This document shows positions 52,218-61,345 of a stretch of 64,000 nucleotides of DNA, in pieces; position 1 is the stretch's first letter, and each line of letters opens with the position of its first letter. The position numbers were made by a program, and so were the translations under genes. The notes under the pieces were generated by a model. That model saw only the letters and a list, made by a program, of their open reading frames with translations. It was not told the origin of the DNA and ran no database searches. Location of the stretch: assembly GCA_024399015.1 (NCBI GenBank), contig JAKSIC010000001.1:248001-312000 (forward strand), in the 5' to 3' direction. This stretch comes from Fibrobacter sp. (GTDB lineage Bacteria > Fibrobacterota > Fibrobacteria > Fibrobacterales > Fibrobacteraceae).

Positions 52218-54341
52218 ATGAACTTTATCGAAAGCGAAAACTTCAACGAATTCTACGACGCATTGAAAGACCTGCGTGGTATCAACTCCATTGACAAGCA
52301 CCTGCTAAACTTGTTGTTTGAAATTCAGCCAGATATGGATTTGCCGACCCAGAAATTTCTGGCGCTGTGTTTTTCTCTGCTCGGAGATGGCAACACACGT
52401 CTGCCTCTTGATGAAAATCTGTTTAATGAGATGTGGATCCGAAAATGGCAAGGTCTTGTCCAGCTGAACATCAGTACGTCAGAAACTGAAGTCAGCGAAT
52501 CTGATTTTCCGAAAGCAGAAGATTTCGGAAACATCGTTACAGCAGGCGCCACGCAACTTCTGAACATGGACTTTCCTGAAATTACGGAAAACCGATCCTG
52601 CAATGAGCCCTTGGATACTGATGAATATTCCAAGCCGTTCATCATTACTACAGGAGAAATTCCCTACCTGTATTTCGCCAAGCATTTCAATGCAAAATGC
52701 TACATCGAAAAGGCGGCAGCCCAGCTGTTCAAAAATGGATCCATCCCCAGCGACGAATCCATTCAGGAATGCATCCAAGAAATTTCCAAAATTCGCAAGC
52801 CTATTAAGGGAAAACCATTCCTAATCAACAACCAGCAAGCAACCGCCATCCTTCGCGGCCTTACAGAAAACTTGATTATTACAGGTGGCCCAGGCACTGG
52901 CAAAACCACCGTTGTGCTGTACATCCTTTGGAAGCTGCTGCAATCTAACAGCGAAATGCTGGACTGGACAATTTACTTGGCGGCTCCCAGCGGCAAGGCC
53001 GCAGACCGCATGCGAGAAAGTCTTTCCGATGGACTTTCAGCCATTGAAGATTCCTTCAAGGAAAGTGAAAGCGGCGCACGCATTTTCAAAAAGTTGAAAG
53101 ACCTTGAAAGCAGCACCATTCATCGCCTACTGAAATTCTCCCGAGAAAAAGGAGACTTCCATTATAATAAAGATGAACAATTCTCCAAAAACTCCATCTT
53201 TGTTATTGATGAAGCCAGCATGATCGACATCGAAATGTTTGCAGCCCTTCTGCAGGCAATTCCCGAAGGCGCCCGTATTTTCATTCTGGGTGATCCGTAC
53301 CAATTGCCGTCCGTAGATTCCGGCGCAGTCCTTGGAGAAATTCTCAAGGCAAAAAACAGTACCCGCAATTTTACCGTAAAGTTGGAAATTTCCAACCGCT
53401 TTACAGACGATTCCCTCATCGGACGCCTAGCTCACGAAATCAAGACTGTAGCAGAAACGAAAGACGAACTCAAGTTCAGGCCACACAACTTTCTGTTGCA
53501 CCCGTCCCTCAGCACCGAAGGCGACACCATGTCATACGCATCGACGTCCAACGTAAAAACAAAGGATCTCGTATCGTATTACCGACTGGAACCGGAAAGC
53601 GAAATCAAGACTCCAAAGAAACTTGAAGAAAAGCGTGTGGAAAAAATCGTCAACGATTGGGTTCAGAATTTTAAAAGGCTGTCCGAACTGGCTGAAAAAA
53701 TACACCCCAATGTAACAACGGGTGAAACGGAAATTCGCGATGAGCTTTGGGAGTTGAGTCTTACCCAGAGAATGCTTTCTGCGGAACGCCGTGGCGCCCG
53801 TGGTGTAGAAAACCTGAACAAGAAGGCATGCAGTAAACTCCGCAGCCTTTGGAAAAAATCCCACCAAGAAAATGATTCTCAATCTGCAGGGACACTCACC
53901 ACCCAAGCAATTCAAGATTCCGGTTATTTCCCGGGTCAGTTCCTGATCATTACCCAAAATCAGGAAATGTACAAGCTGTACAACGGCGACACAGGCATTG
54001 TGGTCTTCGACGAACACACTCCCTACTTGATGCTAAAAAAGGCTCCCCCACAAGACAGCAATATTGTCCGAGACAACTATGTGTTCTATCCTCTGGCTGT
54101 TTTACCGGAGGACGCCATCGAAAGCGCCTTTGCCATTACCATTCACAAGTCCCAGGGTTCCGAGTATAAGCACGTGACCATGTTTTTGCCCAAGCAAAAG
54201 GGCCACCCCCTGCTCACCAATCAAATCCTTTATACCGGAGTCACCCGTGCAAAGGAATCGGTAACAATCATAGCCTCTCCCGAGACTTTCAAGGCTGCCT
54301 GCTGTACTGTCACGGAAAGAGAAACCGGCATAGAACTTTAG
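52218..54341 (+). CDS. recD: Exodeoxyribonuclease V alpha subunit RecD
   Basis: 707 residues. SF1B helicase with Walker A ITGGPGTGKTTV near residues 220-231, AAPSGKAADRM, FVIDEASMIDIEMF, LGDPYQLPSVDSGAVLGEI, and the C-terminal ITIHKSQGSEYKHVTMF plus LYTGVTRAKE. It is the fast 5'-3' motor of RecBCD. It starts 11 bp after recB with a ribosome site (GTAGGAGAC) in the gap, and a terminator follows the gene. Confidence 0.92.
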   Translation: MNFIESENFNEFYDALKDLRGINSIDKHLLNLLFEIQPDMDLPTQKFLALCFSLLGDGNTRLPLDENLFNEMWIRKWQGLVQLNISTSETEVSESDFPKAEDFGNIVTAGATQLLNMDFPEITENRSCNEPLDTDEYSKPFIITTGEIPYLYFAKHFNAKCYIEKAAAQLFKNGSIPSDESIQECIQEISKIRKPIKGKPFLINNQQATAILRGLTENLIITGGPGTGKTTVVLYILWKLLQSNSEMLDWTIYLAAPSGKAADRMRESLSDGLSAIEDSFKESESGARIFKKLKDLESSTIHRLLKFSREKGDFHYNKDEQFSKNSIFVIDEASMIDIEMFAALLQAIPEGARIFILGDPYQLPSVDSGAVLGEILKAKNSTRNFTVKLEISNRFTDDSLIGRLAHEIKTVAETKDELKFRPHNFLLHPSLSTEGDTMSYASTSNVKTKDLVSYYRLEPESEIKTPKKLEEKRVEKIVNDWVQNFKRLSELAEKIHPNVTTGETEIRDELWELSLTQRMLSAERRGARGVENLNKKACSKLRSLWKKSHQENDSQSAGTLTTQAIQDSGYFPGQFLIITQNQEMYKLYNGDTGIVVFDEHTPYLMLKKAPPQDSNIVRDNYVFYPLAVLPEDAIESAFAITIHKSQGSEYKHVTMFLPKQKGHPLLTNQILYTGVTRAKESVTIIASPETFKAACCTVTERETGIEL

Positions 54342-54350
54342 TTCCTACAG

Positions 54351-54385
54351 AAAAATGGCGATTTTTCACTAATTTCGCCATTTTT
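54351..54385 (+). terminator. Rho-independent terminator of recCBD
   Basis: AAAAATGGCGA and TCGCCATTTTT, 11-bp perfect arms, directly after recD. Confidence 0.75.
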
Positions 54386-54524
54386 ATTCAAAAAAAGGCA
54401 TTTACGGTATGCCAGACGCTCTTCCCCTGCTGTTGAGAATTGGTGTTGTAAATTCGGCAACGGAAGTTCAACGCCCAAGTTGATTTGTAACGTTTTTTTA
54501 TCTTTGGGTATGTAAATTATAGAT

Positions 54525-55367
54525 ATGCCTGAAGTATTAGAATATTTGGAATATCGTGAGTTCTTGAAGGATTGGTTCGTCGAAACGAAGAAGGACAATC
54601 CCTTCACCTCCTACCGCTATCTCGGCCAGAAGACCGGCGTCGACCCGGCCTGGCTTGTCCGCGTGTTCCAGAAGGAAGGCCACCTCAATGAAGGAACCCT
54701 TCCGGCATTCATCCGCCTCTGCGGTCTCGATGACCGTCGCGCAGAATACTTCAAGACCTTGTACCGTTTTAACAAGACCAAGGCAAAGCAGACCCTTTCT
54801 GAACTGTACTACCGCCTGATGGAGCTCCGCTCCCTGGAAACCCGCATCCTTTCCCAGCCGGAACTTACCTACTTCGGTAGCTGGGCATGTGCAGCTCTCC
54901 GCGCCCTCATCGGCATTACCAAGGACACCAGCGACATCAACAAGCTGGCAGCAAACCTGAACCCCGCTATTTCCCAGGACGAAGCCCGCAATGCGCTGGG
55001 CATCCTGAAGCAGTTGGGCTTGGTTGTTCCCGATGGCAAGGACGGTTGGAACATTACCGACCAGATTATCAGTACTGGCGGCGAAGTCAAGAGCCAGGCT
55101 GTTCGCGACTTCCACAGACGCACTTTGGAACTGGCCCAGGAATCTCTGGACCGCCACAAACCCGAAGAACGAGACATTTCCTCCGTGGTTTTCACCGCAG
55201 ACGAATCCGATTTGCCGGAAATCCGCCACCGCATCGAGGAATTCCGCCGTGGTCTTCTGCAGTTCGCCCGCAAAAGCGAGCGGGCCGACCGTGTTTACGC
55301 TTTGAATTTGTCCATGTTCCCTCTTTCCAACAAGGTTGACGATCCTGATACCGGATCCAACAACTAA
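54525..55367 (+). CDS. TIGR02147-family Fibrobacter protein, probable transcription regulator
   Basis: 280 residues. The opening EVLEYLEYREFLKDWF...TSYRYLGQKTGVDPAWLVRVFQ and the later LRALIGITKDTSDINKLAANL, ISQDEARNALGILKQLGLV and HRRTLELAQESLDRHKPEERDIS are the marks of the TIGR02147 family, a large paralogous set in Fibrobacter. The N-terminal part reads like a helix-turn-helix (SYRYLGQKTGVDPAWL). It is followed 14 bp later by an exported lipoprotein-like gene, a pairing that suggests it regulates its neighbour. Confidence 0.82.
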   Translation: MPEVLEYLEYREFLKDWFVETKKDNPFTSYRYLGQKTGVDPAWLVRVFQKEGHLNEGTLPAFIRLCGLDDRRAEYFKTLYRFNKTKAKQTLSELYYRLMELRSLETRILSQPELTYFGSWACAALRALIGITKDTSDINKLAANLNPAISQDEARNALGILKQLGLVVPDGKDGWNITDQIISTGGEVKSQAVRDFHRRTLELAQESLDRHKPEERDISSVVFTADESDLPEIRHRIEEFRRGLLQFARKSERADRVYALNLSMFPLSNKVDDPDTGSNN

Positions 55368-55381
55368 AAACGGGGGGAACA

Positions 55382-56653
55382 ATGAATCCAATTCGCAATT
55401 TTTTATATCTTTCATGTGTGCTTAAAAGTCCAGCAACATCTGTAAAGTTTGCCACCATGGCCGCCGTATCCATTGGTTTTGGATTGGCATTTACAGCATG
55501 TTCTGAAAGTCAGGTGGCTGGCGGCGGTTCCTCCGGTTCCGAAGCAGGTAACGCCATTACCGCACAGATTTGGACTGCCGACGAAAAGCCTGCAGCACTC
55601 GCCAAGGTCAAGTTGATCGAAAGCGAAAGCATAGACGTCAAGGACGCCATCGACGCAAAGACCGACAAAGATGGCAAGCTTGTAATCGAAGGCGTTGCCG
55701 ATGGCAACTACACCTTGGAAGCCTCCCTCGACGGAAATGCGCTCCAGCTCAACGTAAACGTAAAGGACGGCAAGGCCGAACTTGGCACCAATAAACTTGG
55801 CAAGACAGCAAAGGTTTCAGGCACTGTTAAAGGCCCCGGCATCGTGAAGGTTCGTGGTTTGGATCATTCCGCAAAAGTTGTAGACGGATCCTTTGACATC
55901 GATTCCCTGCCCGCAGGTCCCATTAGCCTGGTATTTGTCCCTGAGAAGGGCGATACATCCAGCACCTACCTGAAGATTGTTGAAGGCGCCAAGGCACAGG
56001 CTTCCACCTTCGCCGACGAAAGCGTGTACCTACTCCTGGACGACTTCCAGGACAGCAACTACCAGAACCGCTTCATGCCCGCCCACACCTACGATGGTGG
56101 CTGGTGGTATTTAAGCTACGCCGAAAAGAACGTTACCCCTGTAGTCATGTCCACGAACAGTGTAGGCGGAACCACCCCTGCCCTGGATGAGGAAGACGGC
56201 AATATTTTTGCACACGCGGCGGTAAAGTTTGGCGACGCCTTCACGAGTTCCTCAGGTGACAAACAGTGGCCATGGGCAAGCATCGGCGTAGAACTTGGCA
56301 TGAGCAACAAGGAACTGTACTGCAATGACATTTCCTCCGTTGAATCCATTTCCTTCAAGGCCAGAGGTTCCGGCAACATCATCTTTACCATGATTGACGA
56401 AACCAAGGAAGAGGGCAAGCGGGAAATCATGGCCTTCGAGTTCAGCCCCCCTAGCGAATGGGATACCTACAATGTTTCCATCAAGGACTTGATTTTCCCT
56501 GATTACACATTGAAGTGCGTGAACCAGTTGCTTTGGAAACTTTCTTCCCCCGCAGTTCCCGCAACAGAAGATGAACCGAATCCGACCATTGATCTACAGC
56601 TTGACGATATTAAGCTGGTTGGTGGCGACCGTCTTTCTATCTGGAAGCGTTAA
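55382..56653 (+). CDS. Exported protein with CNA-B/regulatory-type repeats, paired with TIGR02147
   Basis: 423 residues. An N-terminal hydrophobic stretch (about residues 27-39) ends in FTACSES, a lipobox-like site at Cys40 behind an unusually long leader; an internal ATG at residue 26 would give a normal signal length. Then come a Gly/Ser spacer, a carboxypeptidase-regulatory-like domain (AALAKVKLIESESIDVKDAI, GKLVIEGVADGNYTLEASL) and a C-terminal beta-sandwich like a carbohydrate-binding module (LLDDFQDSNYQNRFMPAHTY...WYLSYA, ISFKARGSGNIIFTMI). It overlaps the next gene by one base. Role unknown; surface attachment to polysaccharide is plausible. Confidence 0.7.
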   Translation: MNPIRNFLYLSCVLKSPATSVKFATMAAVSIGFGLAFTACSESQVAGGGSSGSEAGNAITAQIWTADEKPAALAKVKLIESESIDVKDAIDAKTDKDGKLVIEGVADGNYTLEASLDGNALQLNVNVKDGKAELGTNKLGKTAKVSGTVKGPGIVKVRGLDHSAKVVDGSFDIDSLPAGPISLVFVPEKGDTSSTYLKIVEGAKAQASTFADESVYLLLDDFQDSNYQNRFMPAHTYDGGWWYLSYAEKNVTPVVMSTNSVGGTTPALDEEDGNIFAHAAVKFGDAFTSSSGDKQWPWASIGVELGMSNKELYCNDISSVESISFKARGSGNIIFTMIDETKEEGKREIMAFEFSPPSEWDTYNVSIKDLIFPDYTLKCVNQLLWKLSSPAVPATEDEPNPTIDLQLDDIKLVGGDRLSIWKR

Positions 56654-57462
56654 TGACTGGCGTACGCGCAGTCACATCCAATCAAGAAGACATTTACAAG
56701 AACCTTGAACAGGTGGTTCGCAAGTATGCGGCCACCCGTTTTTTGCGTCCTATCGCAGACCATACACGAGAAGCATTTGAAGAAGCGAAACAATTTGTTC
56801 TGCAATGTCATTGCGAGAAGCGAAGCGACGAAGCAATCGAAGCGGAATCCCGCCCGCTTGACGTGATTCTGGACTCCGGCTGCGGCGCAGGCGAAAGCAC
56901 CCTGCATCTGGCAAAACGTTTCCCAGGCATTCCTGTCATCGGTATCGACAAATCCGCCATGCGTTTAAATAAGGCGGGCAATATTCATCAGTTGGAGCAA
57001 CTCCCTGGAACAACTTCCGAACCTTCCGTTGACCTGGCCGTTCCCCAGAACGCCTTCTGGATCCGCGCCGAGCTTCTGGACTTCTGGCGTCTCGCCTTGG
57101 AAGAGGTCCAAGCAGGCCGATGGAATATCGTTCACCACGCAGTTTTTTACCCCAACCCGTGGCCCAAGGAAAGTGAAGCCGGCCGACGTTTTCACTTGCA
57201 TCCCATTTTTCCGACACTCATGGCACTAAGTGCTGTTACAGAACTTCGTACCAACTGGAAAATCTACGCCCGGGAATTTGCAGCGGCAGCCCGCATCGTG
57301 TGCGACAGCGCGGCACAGAACCGTTCCGAGAAATCCGGACACCCCAAACAATCCGCGGTCATTACCTGCGAAACCTTCGACCCCACCATTCCCGAAACGG
57401 CATTCGAACGTAAATACAAAGAAGCCCGCCAGCAATTGTGGCGGGTCCTTATCAAGCGATAA
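56653..57462 (+). CDS. trmB: tRNA (guanine-N7)-methyltransferase TrmB-like, with in-frame repeat insert
   Basis: 269 residues. SAM-binding motif VILDSGCGAGEST (residues 71-83), IGIDKS, and the TrmB hallmark FYPNPWPKE (residues 165-173) with RRFHLHPIFPTLM. The enzyme makes m7G46 in tRNA. The start ATG overlaps the stop of the previous gene. Residues 51-63 (QCHCEKRSDEAIE) have no counterpart in TrmB; they are the translation of a dispersed palindromic repeat that has entered the coding region in frame upstream of the SAM domain. The family usually has about 220-240 residues, so the insert and the long N-terminus account for the extra length. Confidence 0.82.
   Translation: MTGVRAVTSNQEDIYKNLEQVVRKYAATRFLRPIADHTREAFEEAKQFVLQCHCEKRSDEAIEAESRPLDVILDSGCGAGESTLHLAKRFPGIPVIGIDKSAMRLNKAGNIHQLEQLPGTTSEPSVDLAVPQNAFWIRAELLDFWRLALEEVQAGRWNIVHHAVFYPNPWPKESEAGRRFHLHPIFPTLMALSAVTELRTNWKIYAREFAAAARIVCDSAAQNRSEKSGHPKQSAVITCETFDPTIPETAFERKYKEARQQLWRVLIKR
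56806..56840 (+). repeat. Dispersed palindromic repeat inside trmB
   Basis: TGTCATTGCGAGAAGCGAAGC followed by GACGAAGCAATC, a widespread bacterial REP-like repeat whose usual translation is CHCE-RSDEAI. It is read in frame by trmB. A possible relative in reverse orientation is TTCGCAATGACA at 4682-4693. Confidence 0.65.
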
Positions 57463-57498
57463 TTTTGAGAAATCGGCAGCGGCACAGGCCGCGCCCAT

Positions 57499-58740
57499 TT
57501 ACTTGTTATTGCTACGGTCGTTCAGCCAATTGATAAATGCCTTGGTACCGCGAGTAAACTTCACGTCAATCTGAGCACCTTCGCGAACGATGAATTCAGA
57601 AAGACCATACTTTCCGCCATCGGTGCGACCCCAGTCATAGGTGTAGCCCAAACGAGTCCAGGGGAAACCGCCTTCGCTAGCCGTAGCCTTGGCCTTGGTT
57701 TCATCAAACCAATTCTTGAACCACTTAGCCTTTTCTGCATCATCACTTTCAAAGTTTTCAGTGAATTCAGCACTCATCATGCTGCTGGCCACATCGGGAA
57801 TATTTGCCGGACGATACAAATCCTTGACTTCAGCCCAGAATACCGTGAAGTGCGTTGCCGGGAATTCCGGAGATTTGCCCAAAAGCTGTTTCAAGCGCAG
57901 ATTCCAGTTCTTGACCTTATCAAAGTTTTCGTTATACCACTTCACAAATTCCTTATCGGTATAAGCCCAAAGAACTTCGTCCTTCAAGGTGACCATTTCC
58001 CCATCCTTGAATTTTTCGGGTTCATTGTGCCAAGCCACGAGAATCACCTGGGTGTTGTCTCCACTCATAGCGGCATAATCAGCGCCGGGGCCAATGGAAA
58101 CAAGCGGTTCAATATCGTCACTGGTAAGATTTGCCGCAGCCTTAATTGCAGCTTCATATTTGGCGGCGTTCAAGGAATCCTTGTTTACAAAAGAAACGCT
58201 ATTCCCCTTGGTGTCAATTACGTCGCAGTAAGGAATATCCTTGTAATTCAGGGCAACTTCGTTCTTTTCAAAGTGGTCTACGAGCAAGTCTTCGTCATGG
58301 TTGAACAACTTGTCGTTTTCCAGGAAAGAAATCACAATCTTGCAAAAGCCCTGTTCAGGAATCTTCACAGCCACAGGGAAAGCCTTCTTGCCGTTGTCGG
58401 TGGTATCAAGAACCAACTTGGTTTCTTCACCGGCACAAGTATACTCGTAAGAATAGAGTGTTGCAGTACCAGGCTGCATAGGACTTACAAACAAATTATC
58501 CTGTTCCTTGCTAAAGCCGGGCTTTACCACAATGGAAGAGTCGCCAAGCTTGATATAGTGCGCAATATTATCTTCGCAGTAGAAAGCTGGCTGGCGGAAA
58601 ACACCGATAACGCCAGACTTATTCTTGGTAAAGGTTTCGGGATCCTTAGCCATCAAGTTCTGGTGAGCGCAAGCGATCAACGACGCACCAGACACGGCCA
58701 AGGCTGCCGATGCGGCGAGAAATTTAAACTTTTTGTTCAT
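57499..58740 (-). CDS. Lipoprotein, function unknown
   Basis: 413 residues. Signal MNKKFKFLAASAALAVSGASLIAC with the lipid cysteine at 24. The body has a beta-rich first half with CEDNIAHYIKL and FVSPMQPGTATLYSY, similar in pattern to DUF-type lipoproteins that display an Ig-like fold, and a mixed second half with many aromatic residues (VKWYNENFDKVKNWNLRLKQ, FVRW-like segments). No family recognised. It is convergent with trmB, with 36 bp between, and is followed upstream by the divergent FISUMP gene. Confidence 0.65.
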   Translation of the reverse strand: MNKKFKFLAASAALAVSGASLIACAHQNLMAKDPETFTKNKSGVIGVFRQPAFYCEDNIAHYIKLGDSSIVVKPGFSKEQDNLFVSPMQPGTATLYSYEYTCAGEETKLVLDTTDNGKKAFPVAVKIPEQGFCKIVISFLENDKLFNHDEDLLVDHFEKNEVALNYKDIPYCDVIDTKGNSVSFVNKDSLNAAKYEAAIKAAANLTSDDIEPLVSIGPGADYAAMSGDNTQVILVAWHNEPEKFKDGEMVTLKDEVLWAYTDKEFVKWYNENFDKVKNWNLRLKQLLGKSPEFPATHFTVFWAEVKDLYRPANIPDVASSMMSAEFTENFESDDAEKAKWFKNWFDETKAKATASEGGFPWTRLGYTYDWGRTDGGKYGLSEFIVREGAQIDVKFTRGTKAFINWLNDRSNNK

Positions 58741-58973
58741 CTTGTTCTTCCTTGTAATTCCGACGAAAATATAGAAAGAGGGCTAGGCAGTTCTGTTCAA
58801 CTTACTCCCAATAAAAGCTGATTCAAAGAAATAATACCCTAAATTTCTGAAGGATTGTCATCCCGGCCGCAAATGCTGTTTTTTTGTTACGAAAATCTTA
58901 CAAAATCTTGCGATTTGTCTATATCAAAAACAACAACTATTACTTATCAATGGATTTTAAAGGAGACTCTTCC

Positions 58974-60041
58974 ATGAAAAAACGTTATTTAGGCTTTGCC
59001 ACCATCTCCCTGGTTGCAGCATTCGGCCTTGCCGCCTGCGGATCCGACGACAAGCCCAACTCCCCCAAGGACGAAACCCACTTCAATACCTTGGACGAAG
59101 CTCCCGAATGCACTTCCTACAACGAAGGTGACACCATTACCGTAGGCAAGAACAACATCCAGTATCTTTGCGAAGACAATGAATGGGTAAAGCTTAAGGC
59201 TCCTTCCAGCAGCAACAGCAATGGCGACGATCCGGCAAGTTCCGGCAGCAAAGATGATAACCAGACCATTTTAACCGAAGGCAGCATGCCTAACGGCCTC
59301 GCTATCATTGGTAATCAGGTCTGGGCAGGCAAAAACCTTGACGTCGAAAAGAACTCCGACGGTAAGGAAGTGGGCCGCTGCTACAAGGATAGCGAAGAAA
59401 ACTGCAAGACCTTCGGTCGCCTCTACACCTGGACTGAAACTTTCCAGATTGACGAAAAATGGGCAAAAGAAGAAGCAGAAGCCAACATCTTTAAGAAGAA
59501 CCACCAAGGTCTCTGCCCCGAAGGTTACCACATTCCCACCGGTACCGATTGGAAGAATTTGGTCGAATACGTGAACTCCACCAAGGCAGCCCAAAAATTT
59601 GCTGATGAACATGACGATTACGCAGCAGACCTAGTCAGCGGCATCCTCCTCCGTTCCACCGTCTATGACGGAAAAGAAAATAAAGTTTGGAATGACGACG
59701 GTGTAGACATTCCGGGTATCGACGCATTCGGTTTGATGCTGGTCGGTACTGGTTACGCAGACTCCTACGAAGATTGCCAATATGACGACGAAAAGGAAGA
59801 AGAAGTCTGCACCATCAAATGGGATTATAACGATCTCATGGGACAAGCATTCTATTTCGTTTCATCAGGCGACGACGAAACTGCTGTCACTTACGGAACA
59901 AAGTCCAACGACTCGTCTATCCGTGACGACTGGGCTCGCAAAACAACAGCACTCCCAGTCCGCTGCATCATGAACATGACCGCAAAGGAATACAAGGAAA
60001 CCGACGAATATAAGAAAATGGTTGAAGAAGCCAAGAAGTAA
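58974..60041 (+). CDS. FISUMP-domain lipoprotein
   Basis: About 355 residues from the ATG at 58974, which has AAAGGAG in front and starts a clean lipoprotein signal (MKKRYLGFATISLVAAFGLAAC); the frame is open for 30 codons upstream without a site. A short Ser/Asn linker follows (about residues 78-100), then a FISUMP domain: GNQVWAGKNLDVE, FGRLYTWTETF, CPEGYHIPTGTDWKNLVEYV, GQAFYFVSSGD and LPVRCIM. It is an outer-membrane-anchored member of the same paralogous family as the products at 1866 and 35780. Confidence 0.83.
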   Translation: MKKRYLGFATISLVAAFGLAACGSDDKPNSPKDETHFNTLDEAPECTSYNEGDTITVGKNNIQYLCEDNEWVKLKAPSSSNSNGDDPASSGSKDDNQTILTEGSMPNGLAIIGNQVWAGKNLDVEKNSDGKEVGRCYKDSEENCKTFGRLYTWTETFQIDEKWAKEEAEANIFKKNHQGLCPEGYHIPTGTDWKNLVEYVNSTKAAQKFADEHDDYAADLVSGILLRSTVYDGKENKVWNDDGVDIPGIDAFGLMLVGTGYADSYEDCQYDDEKEEEVCTIKWDYNDLMGQAFYFVSSGDDETAVTYGTKSNDSSIRDDWARKTTALPVRCIMNMTAKEYKETDEYKKMVEEAKK

Positions 60042-60065
60042 TTCTCTGTTGAATTGAAACTAAGA

Positions 60066-60096
60066 AGTCTCCTGCAATCGCAGGAGGCTTTTCTTT
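60066..60096 (+). terminator. Rho-independent terminator between convergent genes
   Basis: CTCCTGC-aatc-GCAGGAG then CTTTTCTTT. It overlaps the stop of the minus-strand gene. Confidence 0.7.
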
Positions 60097-61174
60097 ATTT
60101 CAAACTTGCGAAAAAACTTTGTAGTGCCGCAGAATCCTCGGGAATCCAAAAGCCTTCGTTTTCGGTGAAGCCTGAAGGCAGAATGGAACGTTTCAGCAGA
60201 ACCTTGAATTTTCCGCCATTCATTTCCCACAATTCCATTTTCGGCGCATTGTCTTTGAACAAAGTAACAATAACGTCATTTTTTGTAGGCGCCCTGTCGC
60301 TCATAGCGAAAGTTTCCAAAGAAGAACGCTTCAACAGGCCTGCGAGAGTTTTCATTTGGTTTTCATCCAAAGAGAATTCTTTTTCTGCCTTGGCAGCCAT
60401 ACTGGAATCAAAGAAAACAACCTCCACGCGATTCCAATGGGCAATTCGTTCCGCCAAAGGTTCCCCAATGGCAGTATCTGCGGGCATGATCATTTCAGAC
60501 AATGCAACCAGAGCATTTTGGGATTCTCCTGCCAACGATTCGGTAAGGGCTGCGTTTTCGGAGACTGCCTTTGCAACGCTATCAAGAGCCGCATTGCGCT
60601 CCTCATTCTTTTTGGATTTGCGGGCCGCGCCAAACTTAGGCATGGTCAGAATTTCTCTTTGCTGATTGCCGTTCACCACCGAGCTATCTTCAACAAATCC
60701 TTCTTGCACATTTGCTTCCGGGCAAGCAACAAACTGGATTGCCTGACCCTTAAGGAACTTGTTCACCTTGGCCATGTGGCGGGTTTCCCATACGCCTGCA
60801 ACGCTATCACGGCCAATGCGGCTTGTCATGCGGAAATTACCCAGGAGCACGGTGTCGCGGTAGAATTCCAGTTCCAAGCCTTCCTTGCAGTCGTCCGTGA
60901 AAACGTTCTTTTCATTCAAGCGTCCATTGGTCTTAAGCAACTGCACAAAGTTCTGGTACAGTCGACCACTAATAACGCGGTGACGTTCTTTTTTTCCAAG
61001 GCCCACCGAAGTGGCGCGAACCATGTTGGCATTGTCCGCAACGGCGTAAAGGGACAAGTTCTGAGAAGGTTGGGTGGATTCCTGGGCGGAGCCTTCTGAA
61101 CCATTTTTTGCCAGTGTGAAAAAGCAGACCAAAGCGGCTGTGATAATAGCGAGAACAATAAGAATCTTTTTCAT
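60095..61174 (-). CDS. Membrane-anchored protein, function unknown
   Basis: 359 residues with an N-terminal signal-anchor (MKKILIVLAIITAALVCFF). The exported part is mixed alpha/beta with two related-looking segments: LYQNFVQLLKTNGRLNEKNVF and LDENQMKTLAGLLKRSSLET, each preceding a beta-rich block (LEFYRDTVLLGNFRM; VIVTLFKDNAPKMELWEMNG). The layout is similar to DUF4340-type proteins, but the likeness is weak. The middle (about residues 185-245) is Ala/Ser/Glu-rich and probably flexible. No operon partners. Confidence 0.6.
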   Translation of the reverse strand: MKKILIVLAIITAALVCFFTLAKNGSEGSAQESTQPSQNLSLYAVADNANMVRATSVGLGKKERHRVISGRLYQNFVQLLKTNGRLNEKNVFTDDCKEGLELEFYRDTVLLGNFRMTSRIGRDSVAGVWETRHMAKVNKFLKGQAIQFVACPEANVQEGFVEDSSVVNGNQQREILTMPKFGAARKSKKNEERNAALDSVAKAVSENAALTESLAGESQNALVALSEMIMPADTAIGEPLAERIAHWNRVEVVFFDSSMAAKAEKEFSLDENQMKTLAGLLKRSSLETFAMSDRAPTKNDVIVTLFKDNAPKMELWEMNGGKFKVLLKRSILPSGFTENEGFWIPEDSAALQSFFASLK

Positions 61175-61345
61175 GCCCTACAAAATAACAAAAAAACTCG
61201 GTTACATTTTTTGAAAGCCGTCAAAGTGGATTTTGCCACAAACCACAAGATGTGTAAAGAATTGGTGTCACACGCAAAAAAAATCTCCTAAAAAACATTT
61301 TTTCGTCTCTTTCCAAAATCCAGAGCCCTTCCTAACTTCGCGAAT

